A stretch of DNA of 64,000 nt from Aquilaria yunnanensis (Eukaryota; Streptophyta; Magnoliopsida; Malvales; Thymelaeaceae): assembly GCA_039654915.1 (NCBI GenBank), contig CM077595.1, positions 50,375,501 through 50,439,500 on the forward strand. Reading direction: 5' to 3'. This document shows positions 1-13,100 of this stretch, piece after piece. The position numbers were made by a program, and so were the translations under genes. The notes below the pieces were generated by a model. The model had not been told where the DNA came from. It made no database searches and saw only the letters and a program-made list of their open reading frames with translations. The stretch's first letter is position 1, and every line of letters begins with the position of its first letter.

Positions 1-1858
1 GCTTAATGATGCATTGGAAGTTATGTGTTGGATTAGATTGAATAAAGAACATGTGTATATGAAATGGGTACTGTGGCCGAAAGGGTGGAATTGGTGCTTA
101 CTTGTAATGTTGCCTATTTGCATGGTAATTGTGCCATGAATGAGTTCACTAGTTGTTTGGATACTCATTTAGTGAATTGGTATGTTGAGTAGTACAACTA
201 TGTGAAAATATGTGCTTTGGCCGAAAGTATGAATTAGAGTGAAAAGGTATATTTCACTTGGTTACTTGGCATTAATGCCATGGTTGTTGTTTATTGGAGA
301 TTATAATGGCTCATGGTATGTGAGATTAATGGGCAGCTTATGTTTAAGTATTTTGGCTTATATGGCCGAGAGCTTCAAAGTGTTGGGTGATAGTGTCTTT
401 CATTGAAATCATGGTATTTGATCCATGGGTTATGTTGTTAATAATGATTATGCCTTATTATGGTAGGCATTGAGGTTGAAAGGCACTTGGACACTTGAAG
501 TTTTATTGGAGACCGAGAGCTTGAGGTAGGGTTCACTGCACTTGAGTTCGCTTGGTAATATATGCCATGGTTCAAGTGTTAAGGTGGCTAAGTGATGGTT
601 AAAAATCTGCCATGTGATCTTAGTTGCTTGATGGGCTTATTGGTTATATGTGGTTGCAATGTTGATTAGCTAATTGACTATAGTACATGTACTAAAAATG
701 CAAGTGAATGTGGCCTATTTGCTTGGCATTTTGGGAGCTCCATGTAGAATGTTTTTGGTAAGATTATGTGCAAGGATTGCACACGAGTACATGTATGGCT
801 TATATGGCCGAGAGCAACAATGTGAAGTGTGTGTGAGTACTTGTGTGCCTTGGTGATTTCTTGTGCATGTTAACCCCCACTATTGTTATTGTATATGGAT
901 ACACCTGCTTTTCTTGTCTTTGTGTTTGTTTTGCAGGTTGAGCTAACTAATTGGAGGTTAAGCCTTGAGTATTCACTCGGCTTAACTAAATAAACTCTTT
1001 AAGAGTTGGGTATAATGAAGTGAATCCTACTGAGTTAAACTCACTGCCCATTCTCCATTTTTTTTTCAGGCAAGGATATTCAGCCTTAGTAGTGCTAAGC
1101 TGCCTTGTGTGTGCACTTAGTGTTTATTTGCATTGTTGCTAAGGTATGTGCCAATGTGTGCTTGGCTTGACACTTTAGTATTATTTGCAAGTTTTATTGT
1201 GAGTTGGCCGAGACTTATGGTTTAAGCTTGCAGGCTGTAGAGTGGGAACTGTCTAGGAGAGCATGGATATCTGGTCTTTAGCTCTGGTTTTGCTTTTCAC
1301 CTTTATGACCATGAATATGGCCACGGGCTTGGTGTTGCAGTGTGTGCTTTTGTATGGGATCCTTAAGGTGATGTTTGAGCACTAGGATTTGGGTCTCGGT
1401 CTGTACATAACTTGGCATGAACAACTTATGGATGCTTGGCATTTTGGCCATGTTATTTGCTAGGTAGACTACACTTTTGGTTGTGTATATTTGTAGTCTT
1501 GGATACCTAGATGGTGATGTTATTTTTGAGAACCTTGTGTGCCAAGTTATGTATGAGTATGGATGGCTATGTGTATGGTTTTGTGCTATGAGAATTATGG
1601 GCCAAGGTTTGGCACTTGTATGATATTGTTGGCTTGACCTCATCAGATTTGTGGTGCTCCATTGTATATACGATTGCTGGCCGATAGCTACAACCAATAT
1701 ATCTTATGGTTTTCAAAACCTAAACCAACATTGTGGGCTTCTTGGTTGCCATATAGGTAGCACACTTGATTGCACACCATGTATGCACTGAAAGTTGCAT
1801 TATTTATTGCCTTGCTTGTTACGCAAGAAAGTGGTTTGGGCTTTACCTACGCTGCAAG
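1..1858 (+). mobile_element. GyA element A1, LTR, first part (entered from the left edge)
   Basis: No coding region is supported here. The stretch aligns throughout, with many differences, to the reverse complement of the GyA LTR at 26026-28995. Position 1 falls near LTR base 1,160 and 1858 near base 2,785. The recurring 'tggccgaga/tggccgaaag' phrases occur in both copies. It is interrupted at 1858 by Copia-1 and resumes at 10087. The start of this LTR lies outside the window. Its divergence from A2 is much larger than that between the two A2 LTR copies, so A1 belongs to another subfamily or is older. Short ORFs here (674-856, and the reverse ORF 1278-1697) are chance. Confidence 0.8.
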
Positions 1859-3275
1859 TGTTAGTATTGTGCCCAAAAAGCCAATCATGAGATGATTGTA
1901 TTTTTGCACATTGAGTCATGATATTTTATTGAGGCATTAATCCAGCAATTTTGTTTGTTGTTTTGTTTCTGCGTAACGTAATAAACATAATTGTAACCCT
2001 AGAATAATGATATTCTTAAACGTCCCTAGTCTAGTATTATTGTGGAGCGGGTTGCAATAATACATAATGACTAGCATATGTGGAGACTAATATGAGATAT
2101 GTAGTCTACATATGGGTACAAGTTGGAGAACTTGTGTACTGGACCGACCCACCATGAGAACACTTCATGGATCGTTATATGAGTGTCATAAGTGATTCTC
2201 ATAGTGATCATGGTATATGTAGTCCTTCGACCTAAGATCATCAAGGTTCCCTACATGTGGGTCACATACTTTGATACTTTCCTTTGTTGCTCGTAACTGA
2301 GTGAACTTGAAGGAGGTCATTGGGTATGTCACATATCATGCGGAGGGATTTGTATGATCAAGATGGGATTTGTCCCTCCTATGTAATGGGAGTGATATCT
2401 TTGGGCCCCTTGATAGAGTGAGACTTAGAAAATGCCTGGCCATGCTCCGATGAGTTGATATATGATATCAATGTCGTCAGTTTAAGTTGGTCTACTCGGT
2501 AATCAAGAAACCAAAGATTGGGCTATACGAGAGTGACACATTCCATGTCTTGTGCGTAGTCTTGATATCTTGGACAAAGGGACAATGGCATATATCGGTG
2601 ATGATCATAAAGGTTTAGTCCATTCACCGACAATCTTGTCACTTGGGTAGCAATGATGTGTTGCTAGACACCGCTCATTGCTTATGATCATAAATGTGAT
2701 TTATGATCATTGCCAACATGGCAAGAGCCTATTGGGTCAGACACATAGAGCTATTTGGATCATTAGAGTGCATGGGCTAATTATTTGGGTTATGGTTTCA
2801 CTTTAATTTCGTATTAATAATGGGCCAAGGAGTTGAGCCATTATTAAGCCCGAAATTAAATCCTAATTGGATTAGGGCTTTGAAACCCATTAGGCCTGGA
2901 AGTTGAGTCTCACTATAAATACAACTTTTAAGTGAGAAATTCGCAGGGTCTCCTTGCCCTAGCCTCCCAAAAGGACAGCCGCACTTTTCTCTTGCAATTC
3001 CTTGGAGGACGCAAGCTAGCACTGCGAGCGCAAGAGAAACGCATCTGCCGGGACGCGGTGGAAGCGTGGTGATCCCGAGAGGCTCGTGTGGATACCATAG
3101 AGAGCCTGAACACGTCAACTATTCAGGTTTTGTGATTCGACTCTACAGTTGAGTGAGAGATCTCAACCGAAAATTAGGTATGAAATTTTCGAACACCCGG
3201 TTTACCCAGTTTCACTTGGATCCTGGAGGGTTTCGGTTAAATTTCGCTGCGTTGTTTGGCTCCCGAAACCCAACA
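1859..3275 (+). repeat. Copia-1 5' LTR
   Basis: 1,417 bp, beginning TGTTAG and ending CCCAACA, the TG...CA boundary of LTRs. A TATA box (TATAAATA) lies at 2914-2921, near LTR base 1,056, so transcription probably begins about 30 nt downstream. The antisense ORF at 2798-3118 recurs in other LTR copies only because the LTRs are nearly identical. Confidence 0.95.
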
Positions 3276-4707
3276 GTGGTATCAGAGCTACTGGTGAAAC
3301 CCTAAATCGGGATTGAGTGTTGAATCGCATGATGCTATGTGTTCGATTGGTTTTCGGCCATGATTAATTAGATTGATTCATGATGCATGAAACCGGAATT
3401 CGTAATGAACATATGAGATATATGAAGAAACGACACAAATTGGTTAATGAGATTAAACCGAAATTGATAGGTATGAGATACCTATATGGATTAGGATTCT
3501 TGCAATAGTTGCAAAAACCCTAGGTTTGTTCGGATTCAGCCTGTTCGGGCACCAAAAGTAAGGTATTTTTGGTGGCTCGAATGGAGGAGTCTCGGGTGCC
3601 TACTTTCTCGAAATAGAAGATTTCGGGCCAGTGGGACCGCCGTATGCGAAGCGCCACATAAATAAAACCTGGTTAATCAACACGCGAAAATTGGCATGCA
3701 TCTTTGTTGAATGAGATTTGACATGATATGCTGATTGGTGTTTGAAGCATGGTGCATGGTTATAGCCCTTGATTGGTTGTACTTGTAAATACGTCCTGCA
3801 AGTCGTGCCTTTTCTTATCACTCTCATTGTACATTCTCTTCTCACCTTACTCCCCTCGAATGTAACTCGAGGTTTCTATTATTGATGTAATGGTGCATTA
3901 TGGGCTCATCCAAGGTGGTATGTCCAAGGATCATGCAAGGAGGTATGTCCAAGGTGGTGACAACAAAAGGGCAACCAAGAAAGGAAGAGAAGGAGCTTGT
4001 GAAGACTCTTTTCTTTTCTTAGGCTTTTATGATATTCTCATTGGCTTGAGAATATCGCATAGTTTGGGCTATAACCATGTCACGTTTATTTCTTGTAAGC
4101 ATGAGATGCATGTTTTATATTTGTATGTGATGCATGTATAAAACAACCGGAGATAACAAATTGGTGAGATCAAAAGATAAAATCCCTCAAACAAATATTA
4201 AGTCATTAAATGTGATGCCTTCCAAATGTTGGCACTCGTCAAGACTTTGATCAACATTAGGTGGGTTTGCCAAAGCAAAGCACCTATGTTCATCTTGGTA
4301 AGGCGCGATGGGATAATAGTGATATCCAAACTGCTAACTTTGGGTTCGACTTAACTAAGTCACCCTAATAGGATTAGGGACTTAGAGGCATAGAGTTGGG
4401 CTTAAGTTCATGAGATGAGCTTGGACAAGTGTTGTTCACCCAACTATCCAAGAGTTGCATAAGATGCAATTGGCAAGGAGTTGCCTACCTAAATAGCTGT
4501 AACTTGAGAGAAAAGCCAAAGCTGACTCAGGTTGTAGTCAAATATGGATATTGGCCCACTAGAATACCTTAGCGCCGAGGTGTTCCGAAATAATATCGAG
4601 GGTTATTATTTTGAGGAAAATTGTGGGAGTATCGTTTAATAAAAGTCCTTATTAAATGAATTAAAATACATGACTCTTACACTGCATATTTACTGTTGTA
4701 GATAACC
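3276..4707 (+). other. Copia-1 untranslated leader (1.43 kb)
   Basis: Region between the primer site and the gag start with no supported gene. It aligns with the Copia-2 leader (15198-16724) with two main differences. Copia-1 lacks a 120-bp GC-rich palindromic block (the join is near 3630), and it carries an extra ~25-bp direct duplication around 3928-3952. The ORF at 3890-4141 is not maintained in Copia-2 and is rejected. Confidence 0.85.
3277..3294 (+). promoter_or_regulatory. Copia-1 primer binding site (initiator tRNA-Met)
   Basis: TGGTATCAGAGC, one base after the 5' LTR, matches the complement of the 3' end of plant initiator methionine tRNA, the usual primer for minus-strand synthesis in plant Copia elements. 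The same site occurs in Copia-2. Confidence 0.9.
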
Positions 4708-7700
4708 ATGGCACAAAACACATCGACACTTTCGTTGCGATCGATCCTTGAGAAGGAAAAACTGAATGGGACCAACTTTCTCAAATGGTACTGAAACTTG
4801 AGGATAGTCCTCAAACAAGAGAGAAAGGCATATGTCCTAGAGCAGCCCATTCTGAATGAGCCTGCTGCCACTGCTCCAAGAGCTGAAAGGGATGCTCACA
4901 AGAGGCATTCTGATGATGCTTTGGATGTTGCATGCCTCATGCTTATTACCATGGAATCTGAGCTTCAGAAGCAACATGAGAACATGGGGGCGTTCGATAT
5001 AATCGAACATCTCAAAATGCTTTTCCAAGAGCAAGCTAGGCATGAGAGGTTTGAGACCTCTAAGGCATTGTTTCAGTGCAACATGTCTGAGGGAAGTCCC
5101 ATGGGTCCTCATGTGCTCAAGATGATTGGGTACATTGAGAATCTTGAGAATTTGGGATTTGCTCTTCAGAAAGAGTTAGCTATTGATGTAGTCTTGCAAT
5201 CGTTGCCTGAAAGCTACAGTCAGTTCGTCATGAACTATAACATTAATGACCTTGACAAGTCCCTCCCTGAATTGCTCAACATGTTGAGAACTACTGAGCA
5301 AAACCTTAAGAAGGCTAAGCCCATTTTGATGGTTCAAAAGGGCAAGGGAAATGGAAAAGCCAACAAGAAGAAGGGTAAAGCTAATGGAAAGTCCAATGCT
5401 AGTTCTTCTTCAGCTGCACTGAAACCAAAGGGTGGTGTGGCAAAGGAAGGGGAGTACTTCCATTGTAAGCAACCTGGACACTGGAAGCGCAACTGCAAGC
5501 TCTATCTTGAAGAACTTGCTAAGGAAAAAGGAAGTAAGACTTCCATTTCAGGTATTCTTGTTATAGAGGCTAACTTTTCTACTTCCTCATCTTGGGTATT
5601 GGATACTGGATGTGGATCTCACATTTGTGCAAATGTGCAGGATCTAAGTAGAAGTAGAAGATTGGCCCGAGGTGAAGTGGACCTACGTGTTGGAAATGGA
5701 GCAAGGGTTGCTGCCTTAGCCGTAGGGACTTATGTTCTCACTTTACCTAGTGGATTAGTTTTAGAATTAGACAACTGCTACTTTGTGCCTACTATTAGTA
5801 GAAATTTGATTTCTGTTTCTTGTTTGGACAAGAAAGGTTTTTCATTTATAATAAAGGACAAATGTTGTTCTATTTATTTGAATGAAATCTTTTATGGTAG
5901 TGCTCAACTTAGTAATGGGTTGTATGTTCTAGACCTTGAAGATCCAATCTATAATGTGAATACCAAGAAGGTCAAATTAAATGATTCAAACCCGACCTAT
6001 CTTTGGCATTGTCGCTTGGGCCATATAAATGAGACCCGCATATCCGAGCTCCATAAGGATGGACTCTTGGCCTCATTTGATTTTGAATCATATGAGACAT
6101 GTGAGTCATGTTTGTTGGGCAAGATGACCAAAGCCCCATTCACAGGGCAAAGTGAAAGGGCTAATGACTTACAAGGACTCATACATAGTGATGTATGTGG
6201 CCCTATGTCTACACAAGCTAGAGGAGGTTTCCAATACTTCATTACTTTCACTGATGACTTCAGCAGATATGGCTACGTGTATCTTATGAGACACAAGTTA
6301 GAATCCTTTGAAAAGTTCAAAGAATTCAAGAATGAAGTAGAGAATCAACTCGGGAAGAGTATCAAAGTGCTTTGATCAGATCGAGGTGGAGAGTACTTGG
6401 ATCGAGAATTCCTTGACTATCTGAAGGAGTGTGGTATAGTATCACAACTCACTCCACCAGGTACACCTCAATGGAATGGTGTTTCTGAAAGGAGAAATTG
6501 AACTCTGTTAGACATGGTTCGCTCCATGATGAGTCAAGCTGACCTTCCAAACTCCTTTTGGGGACATGCTCTAGAGACAGCCGCTTTTACACTAAACCGA
6601 GTTCCATCTAAATTGGTTCAAAAGACACCACATGAGATATGGAGTGGGAGGCGTCCCAATTTGTCTTTTATGAAGATTTGGGGCTATGACGCTTATGTAA
6701 AACATCAATCCTCTAACAAACTAGGGCCCAAATCTCAAAAATGTCTTTTTGTTGGGTATCCCAAAGAAACAAAGGGTTACTATTTCTACAATCCCTCTGA
6801 GCAAAAAGTGTTTGTTGCTCGAACTGGTGTCTTTTTGGAGAAAGAGTTTATCTCTAAAGGAACTGGTGGGAGGAAAGTAGAACTTGAAGAAATTCAAGAA
6901 CAACAAGGAGACATCGAACCTGAAATGGAACCTGAACAGACACCACAAGATGTTGTGGTTCAAGAGTCTGTTCCTGTAGCACAAAGCCCACGTAGGACTG
7001 GTAGGATTTGGCGTGAGGCCGAGAGATATGGATTTCTCGTGACTCACACCGGTGATGTGATGCTCATGGATCAAGATGAGCCCACAACCTACCAACAAGC
7101 TATGTCGGGGCCTGACTCTGAGAAGTGGCTAATGGCCATGAAATCCGAGAATCCATGTATGAAAACCAAGTATGGACTTTGGTTGACCCACCTGAAGGGG
7201 TAAAACCCATAGGGCGCAAATAGGTTTTCAAGAAGAAAACTGACATGGATGGTAATGTGATTACCTTTAAGGGACGATTGGTGGCAAAAGGTTTCAAGCA
7301 AATTCATGGTATTGACTATGATGAAACTTTTTCACCAGTTGCTATGCTTAAATCCATCCGAATTTTGTTTGCTATTGCTGCACACTATGATTATGAGATA
7401 TGGCAAATGGATGTCAAAACTGCATTCCTAAATGGAAAGCTACTTGAGGATGTGTACATGACACAACCTGAGGGTTTTGTCACTCCTGGGAATGCCAATA
7501 AAGTGTGCAAATTGCAAAGGTCCATTTATGGACTGAAGCAAGCTTCTCGAAGTTGGAATCTTCGTTTTGATGATGCAATCAAAGAGTTTGGTTTTATCAA
7601 AAATGAAGATGAACCTTGTGTCTACAAGAAGGTTAGTGGGAGCGCTATTGTCTTCTTGGTGTTGTATGTAGATGACATACTACTCATCGGGAATGACATT

Positions 7701-8675
7701 CCTGAGCTACAGTCTGTGAAGACTTGGCTAGGGAAATGTTTCTCTATAAAGGACTTGGGTGAAGCAGCTTATGTGTTAGGCATCAGGATTTATAAAGATA
7801 GATCTAGAAAGCTTCTTGGCCTAAGTCAAAGTACATATATTGACAAGGTGCTAAAGAGGTTTAGCATGCAAGATTCAAGAAAGGATTCTTGCCCATGTCA
7901 CATGGTATCACTCTTTCTAGATCTCAGTGTCCGAGTACAACCGAGGAGAGAGAGCGCATGAGTAAGATTCCATATGCCTTAGCAATTGGATCTATCATGT
8001 ATGCCATGATATGTACTCGTCTCGATGTCTCATATGCTTTGAGCATGACGAGTAGGTACCAATCGAACCCCGGTGAAAATCACTGGACAGCTGTTAAGAA
8101 CATCCTTAAGTACTTACGAAGGACTAATGATTGCATTCTTGGTCTTTGGAGGTGAAGATCAGCTCGTTGTAAGGGGTTACACCGATGCAAGCTTCCAATC
8201 CGATAAGGATGATTTTAGATCGCAATATGGTTATGTGTTTTGTATTTGTGGTGGTGCTGTGAGCTGGAAGAGTTCAAAGCAAGAGACAGTAGCTGACTCT
8301 ACAACAGAATCTGAGTACATTGCCGCCTCTGATGCTGCGAAGGAGGCAGTTTGGATCAAGAAGTTCATCACTAAACTTGGAGTGGTTCCAAGCATTGTTG
8401 ACCCGATAGAGCTCTATTGTGACAACAATGGAGCAATCGCACAGGCTAAGGAACCTCGATCTCACCAGCGATCCAAACACATACTTCGACGCTATCATCT
8501 CATCAGGGAGATCATCGAGAGGGGTGATGTAACGATATGCAGGACTTCGACAGACAGCAACATTGCTGATCCACTGACAAAGCCCCTTACGCAGCAGAAG
8601 CATGATAGCCATTCTAGGTCCATCGGTATTAGATACATGGATGATTGGCTTTTAGTGCAAGTGGGAGATTGTTAG
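4708..8675 (+). pseudogene. Copia-1 gag-pol polyprotein, disabled
   Basis: Same order as Copia-2: gag, zinc knuckle, aspartic protease, integrase, reverse transcriptase, RNase H. Breaks relative to Copia-2 are: TGA at 4792-4794 (CGA in Copia-2, codon 29); a zinc-knuckle cysteine changed to tyrosine near 5455; TGA at 6373-6375 and at 6499-6501 (both CGA in Copia-2), the second just after the integrase catalytic glutamate; a short deletion with frameshift near 7149; TAG at 7221-7223 (tryptophan in Copia-2); a 1-nt deletion near 7877; and a compensating 1-nt insertion near 8128. The frame then runs open to TAG at 8673-8675. The protease (LDTGCGSH) and YVDD motifs are still readable. It cannot make a full polyprotein. 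Confidence 0.95.
8659..8669 (+). promoter_or_regulatory. Copia-1 polypurine tract
   Basis: AAGTGGGAGAT directly before the 3' LTR, the expected plus-strand primer of LTR elements. It is identical to the tract of Copia-2. Confidence 0.85.
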
Positions 8676-10086
8676 TATTGTGCCCAAAAAGCCAATCATG
8701 AGATGATTGTATTTTTGCACATTGAGTCATGATATTTTATTGAGGCATTAATCCAGCAATTTTGTTTGTTGTTTTATTTCTGTGTAACGTAATAAACATA
8801 ATTGTAACCCTAGAATAATGATATTCTTAAACGTCCCTAGTCTAGTATTATTGTGGAGCGGGTTGCAATAATACATAATGACTAGCATATGTGGAGACTA
8901 ATATGAGATATGTAGTCTACATATGGGTACAAGTTGGAGAACTTGTGTACTGGACCGACCCACCATGAGAACACTTCATGGATCGTTATATGAGTGTCAT
9001 AAGTGATTCTCATAGTGATCATGGTATATGTAGTCCTTCGACCTAAGATCATCAAGGTTCCCTACATGTGGGTCACATACTTTGATACTTTCCTTTGTTG
9101 CTCGTAACTGAGTGAACTTGAAGGAGGTCATTGGGTATGTCACATATCATGCGGAGGGATTTGTATGATCAAGATGGGATTTGTCCCTCCTATGTAATGG
9201 GAGTGATATCTTTGGGCCCCTTGATAGAGTGAGACTTAGAAAATGCCTGGCCATGCTCCGATGAGTTGATATATGATATCAATGTCGTCAGTTTAAGTTG
9301 GTCTACTCGGTAATCAAGAAACCAAAGATTGGGCTATACGAGAGTGACACATTCCATGTCTTGTGCGTAGTCTTGATATCTTGGACAAAGGGACAATGGC
9401 ATATATCGGTGATGATCATAAAGGTTTAGTCCATTCACCGACAATCTTGTCACTTGGGTAGCAATGATGTGTTGCTAGACACCGCTCATTGCTTATGATC
9501 ATAAATGTGATTTATGATCATTGCCAACATGGCAAGAGCCTATTGGGTCAGACACATAGAGCTATTTGGATCATTAGAGTGCATGGGCTAATTATTTGGG
9601 TTATGGTTTCACTTTAATTTCGTATTAATAATGGGCCAAGGAGTTGAGCCATTATTAAGCCCGAAATTAAATCCTAATTGGATTAGGGCTTTGAAACCCA
9701 TTAGGCCTGGAAGTTGAGTCTCACTATAAATACAACTTTTAAGTGAGAAATTCGCAGGGTCTCCTTGCCCTAGCCTCCCAAAAGGACAGCCGCACTTTTC
9801 TCTTGCAATTCCTTGGAGGACGCAAGCTAGCACTGCGAGCGCAAGAGAAACGCATCTGCCGGGACGCGGTGGAAGCGTGGTGATCCCGAGAGGCTCGTGT
9901 GGATACCATAGAGAGCCTGAACACGTCAACTGTTCAGGTTTTGTGATTCGACTCTACAGTTGAGTGAGAGATCTCTACCGAAAATTAGGTATGAAATTTT
10001 CGAACACCCGATTTACCCAGTTTCACTTGGATCCTGGAGGGTTTCGGTTAAATTCCGCTGCGCTGTTTGGCTCCCGAAACCCAACA
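8670..10086 (+). repeat. Copia-1 3' LTR
   Basis: 1,417 bp, TGTTAG to CCCAACA, differing from the 5' LTR at about seven positions by eye (for example gtttctgcg versus atttctgtg near the start). The final stop codon of the pseudogene lies in its first bases (TGT TAG). Confidence 0.95.
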
Positions 10087-10183
10087 GTAAGTAATTACTA
10101 GATTGGTTTAAAAGCCACCTTGGCCACCTCCCAGGCCCATTACCTTAAGAAAATAAGACTTAAAGTTAGTTCTGTTGGTTAGG
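10087..10183 (+). mobile_element. GyA element A1, LTR, second part, ending in copy 1 of a 27-bp duplication
   Basis: Continues the A1 LTR after the Copia-1 duplication, to about LTR base 2,886. Bases 10157-10183 (beginning GACTTAAAGTTAG) recur exactly at 22751-22777, where the same LTR resumes to its end. Everything between the two copies is therefore an insertion into this LTR. Confidence 0.85.
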
Positions 10184-13100
10184 CGTTTTAGATCACTAGG
10201 TGAGAGATTGTCCAAAGTGGGGTGAGGGCAATAAGAAAATGCTGGGAACTTTCAATCCCAGAGGACCTAGAGGGCAGATGCTGGTGCCCCAGTTGAGGAC
10301 TTAGCTGCCAACCCAAGGAGGGAGGCCAGCACCTAGAGTACCTCAGGAACAAAGAAGCCCTGGTACACTTCCGGGAAGAGTGTTTCAGCTGGAATCTTCC
10401 AGGAAAGAACAAGAGACACCTGAGGCCAAGGGCAATGGAAGGGAGACTAGTTAGCAAAGGACTAGTAGAAGGGCCTTGAAAGGTACAATTTACCTTAATG
10501 CCCAATTAGTATCTGTTCTATTTGATACTGGAGCTTCATTGTCTGTAATAGCTACTAGCTTGGTTGAGGCCATGAATTTAGAAGTAAAATATATGACCAA
10601 CATGTACTTGGTGAGAATAGCTGGCAATGAAGTCTTATTTGCCTATTATATGGTTGAAAACTGTGAGTTGCAGATAGGCAAGCTGAAACTGAGAACAAAT
10701 CTCATAGTGCTAGAGACACATGGCTATGATGTGATCTTAGGCATGGATTGGTTAGGAGAGAACAAAGTAGTTATTGATTGTCAGGCTAGACAATTGATAA
10801 TGCTTGGAGAAATACCATTTGAGGTAGATAAGTCCTTAGAGTTAGCTAAGGACTGCCACCTAAAGGTACTAGAGATGATAACTCCAGAAAGTGAACAGGA
10901 ATGCCTGGAATTAAATGACCCGGAAGTATCAGATGAACTTAGGAAAATACCTATAGTTCAGGATTTCCCAGGAGTCTTTCCTACAGACCTACCTGGTTTA
11001 CCACCCACAAGAGAGGTGGAGTTTGAAATAAGATTAGAACCAGGAGCAGACCCGTATCTACTGCTCCATATAGAATGGCAGTGCCTGAGATGGTAGAACT
11101 TAGGAAACAATTGGATCAACTGCTAGAAAAAGGGTTCATTAGACCCAATGTGTCTTCTTGGGGAGCACCTGTGTTATTTGTGAAAAAGAAGGATGGGACC
11201 CTTAGACTCTGTATTGACTACAGAAAACTGAATGCATTGACCATAAAGAACAAGTATCCCCTCCCAAGAATAGAGGATCTATTTGATCAATTAAAGGGAG
11301 CAAAAGTGTTCTCCAAAATAGATTTGAGATTTGGATATTTCTAGTTAAGGGTAAGGGAGGAGGACATACCTAAGACTGCTTTTAGGACTAGGTATGGACA
11401 TTTTGAGTATAAAGTAATGCCATTTGGGCTTACTAATGCACCTGCATTCTTTATGGACTTAATGCAGAGGGTGTTCAGAGCACACCTAGACTACTTTGTG
11501 GTGGTATTTATTGATGATATCTTGGTATATTCCAAGGATGAGGAAACTCACAAAGAACACCTTAAAATAGTGCTTGGTTTGCTCCAAGAACATCAACTTT
11601 ATGGAAAGCTGAGTAAATGAAAATTCTAGACTCAAGAGATTGGGTTTTTGGGTCATATAATAAATGATCAAGGATTGGCTGTAGATCCTGAAAAGGTAAG
11701 ATCAATCCTGGACTAGAGGCAGCCCTAGAGTGTAAGGGAAGTCAGAAGCTTCCTGGGGTTGGCTGGCTATTACACGAGATTTGTGCCAAAGTTTTCTATT
11801 TTAGCAGCTCCTATGACTCAATTAACCAGAAAGAACCAGAAGTTTGTCAGGGAGCCCAAATGTGAGGAAAGTTTCTAAGAGCTGAAAAGAAGGCTGACTA
11901 CAACTCCTGTACTAGTCCTGCCAAACCCTGAAAAGGATTATGAGGTGTTCACAGATGCCTTTCATGTAGGACTAGGTGTGTACTAATGCAGGAAAAGCAA
12001 GCCATTGCTTTTGGGTTCAAACAATTAAGACCACATGAAAAGAAATATCCGGTGCATGACCTGGAATTAGCAGTAATGGTTTTTGCTCTTAAGCAATGAA
12101 GGCATTATCTTCTTGGTAATAGATTCCAAGTGTTTACAGACCAGAAAAGTCTCAAGTACCTTTTTACTCAGAAGGACCTGAATATGAGACAATGAAGGTG
12201 GCTGGAATATTTGAAGGATTTTGACTGTGTAATTGAATACACAGCTGGAAAAGCCAATATAGTGGCAGATGCTTTAAGTAGAAATTACACTGGAATACTA
12301 AAAGGTGATGAGATTGAACATAAGGCAGAAAGCTTAAGTATTACTCACCTGGCAAGCCAATGGCTAGCTAAAGAAGGTGAGCAGTTGAAAGTACTCACCA
12401 TTACACCAGAGTGGAAAGAGCTTATTAAGGAAGTTCAAGCTGGTGATAAAGAGCTAGAATTAATTTCTGGCAAGAATAAGGGAGAACTATTCCAAGGTTT
12501 TTCCTTTAAGCAGGGAGTGCTACATTTCTAAAATAGGTTGTATGTGCCTGAAAAGGACAACCTAAGAGTTCAGATACTGGAGGAGGCTCACTCTAGTAAG
12601 CTGGATATGCACCCAGGAGCAACAAAAATGTATCATACTCTCAGATCATACTTTTGGTGACCATACATGAAGAAGGATATTAATACACTTGTGGCTAGTT
12701 GTGAAACATGCCAACAAGTCAAGGTAGAGCACCAAAAGCTAGGAGGGAAGCTACAAAGCTTTCCCATACCTGAGAGAAAATGGGGATCCATCTCAATGGA
12801 TTTTGTAGTGGGTATGCCACTGACAAGGACAAGGCATAATGCCATTTGGGTCATTGTGGATAGATTAACCAAGGCAGCCCATTTTCTTCCCATGAATCTT
12901 ACTGATTCTTTTGATAAATTGGCACAACTCTACATAAGAGAAGTAGTAAGATTGCATGGAATACCTGATGACATAGTATCAGACAGGGATCCTAGGTTTG
13001 TTTCTAGGTGTTGGAAATCCCTACATCAGGCATTGGGCACTAAGCTCAAGTTTAGTTCTGCTTACCATCAACAAACGGATGGACAAACAAAAAGAACTAT

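Larger units (their letters stand above)
1859..10086 (+). mobile_element. Copia-1: complete but defective Ty1/Copia retrotransposon
   Basis: Full-length element of 8,228 bp: LTR (1859-3275), primer site, 1.4-kb leader, gag-pol pseudogene (4708-8675), polypurine tract and LTR (8670-10086). The flanking 5-bp duplication is GCAAG (1854-1858) and GTAAG (10087-10091), 4 of 5 matching. It is inserted in the A1 LTR in the same orientation. The two LTRs differ at about 7 of 1,417 positions by eye, which indicates a recent insertion, yet the coding region has four nonsense codons and several indels. Confidence 0.95.

Noticed and set aside
1278..1697. 139-aa reverse ORF in the A1 LTR
   Set aside because: Lies in non-coding GyA LTR. 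The matching area of A2 gives only short unrelated frames.
2798..3118. A 104-106 aa antisense ORF (start MTCSGS or MFRLSM in two frames) that recurs at 9609, 14721, 21630, 31802, 37188 and 58923
   Set aside because: It repeats because it lies in the Copia LTR, whose copies are nearly identical. The diverged copies break or shorten it, and two overlapping frames are equally open, so there is no sign of coding selection.
3890..4141. 83-aa ORF in the Copia-1 leader
   Set aside because: Not maintained in Copia-2, where the surrounding sequence has a 25-bp difference; no recognisable domain.
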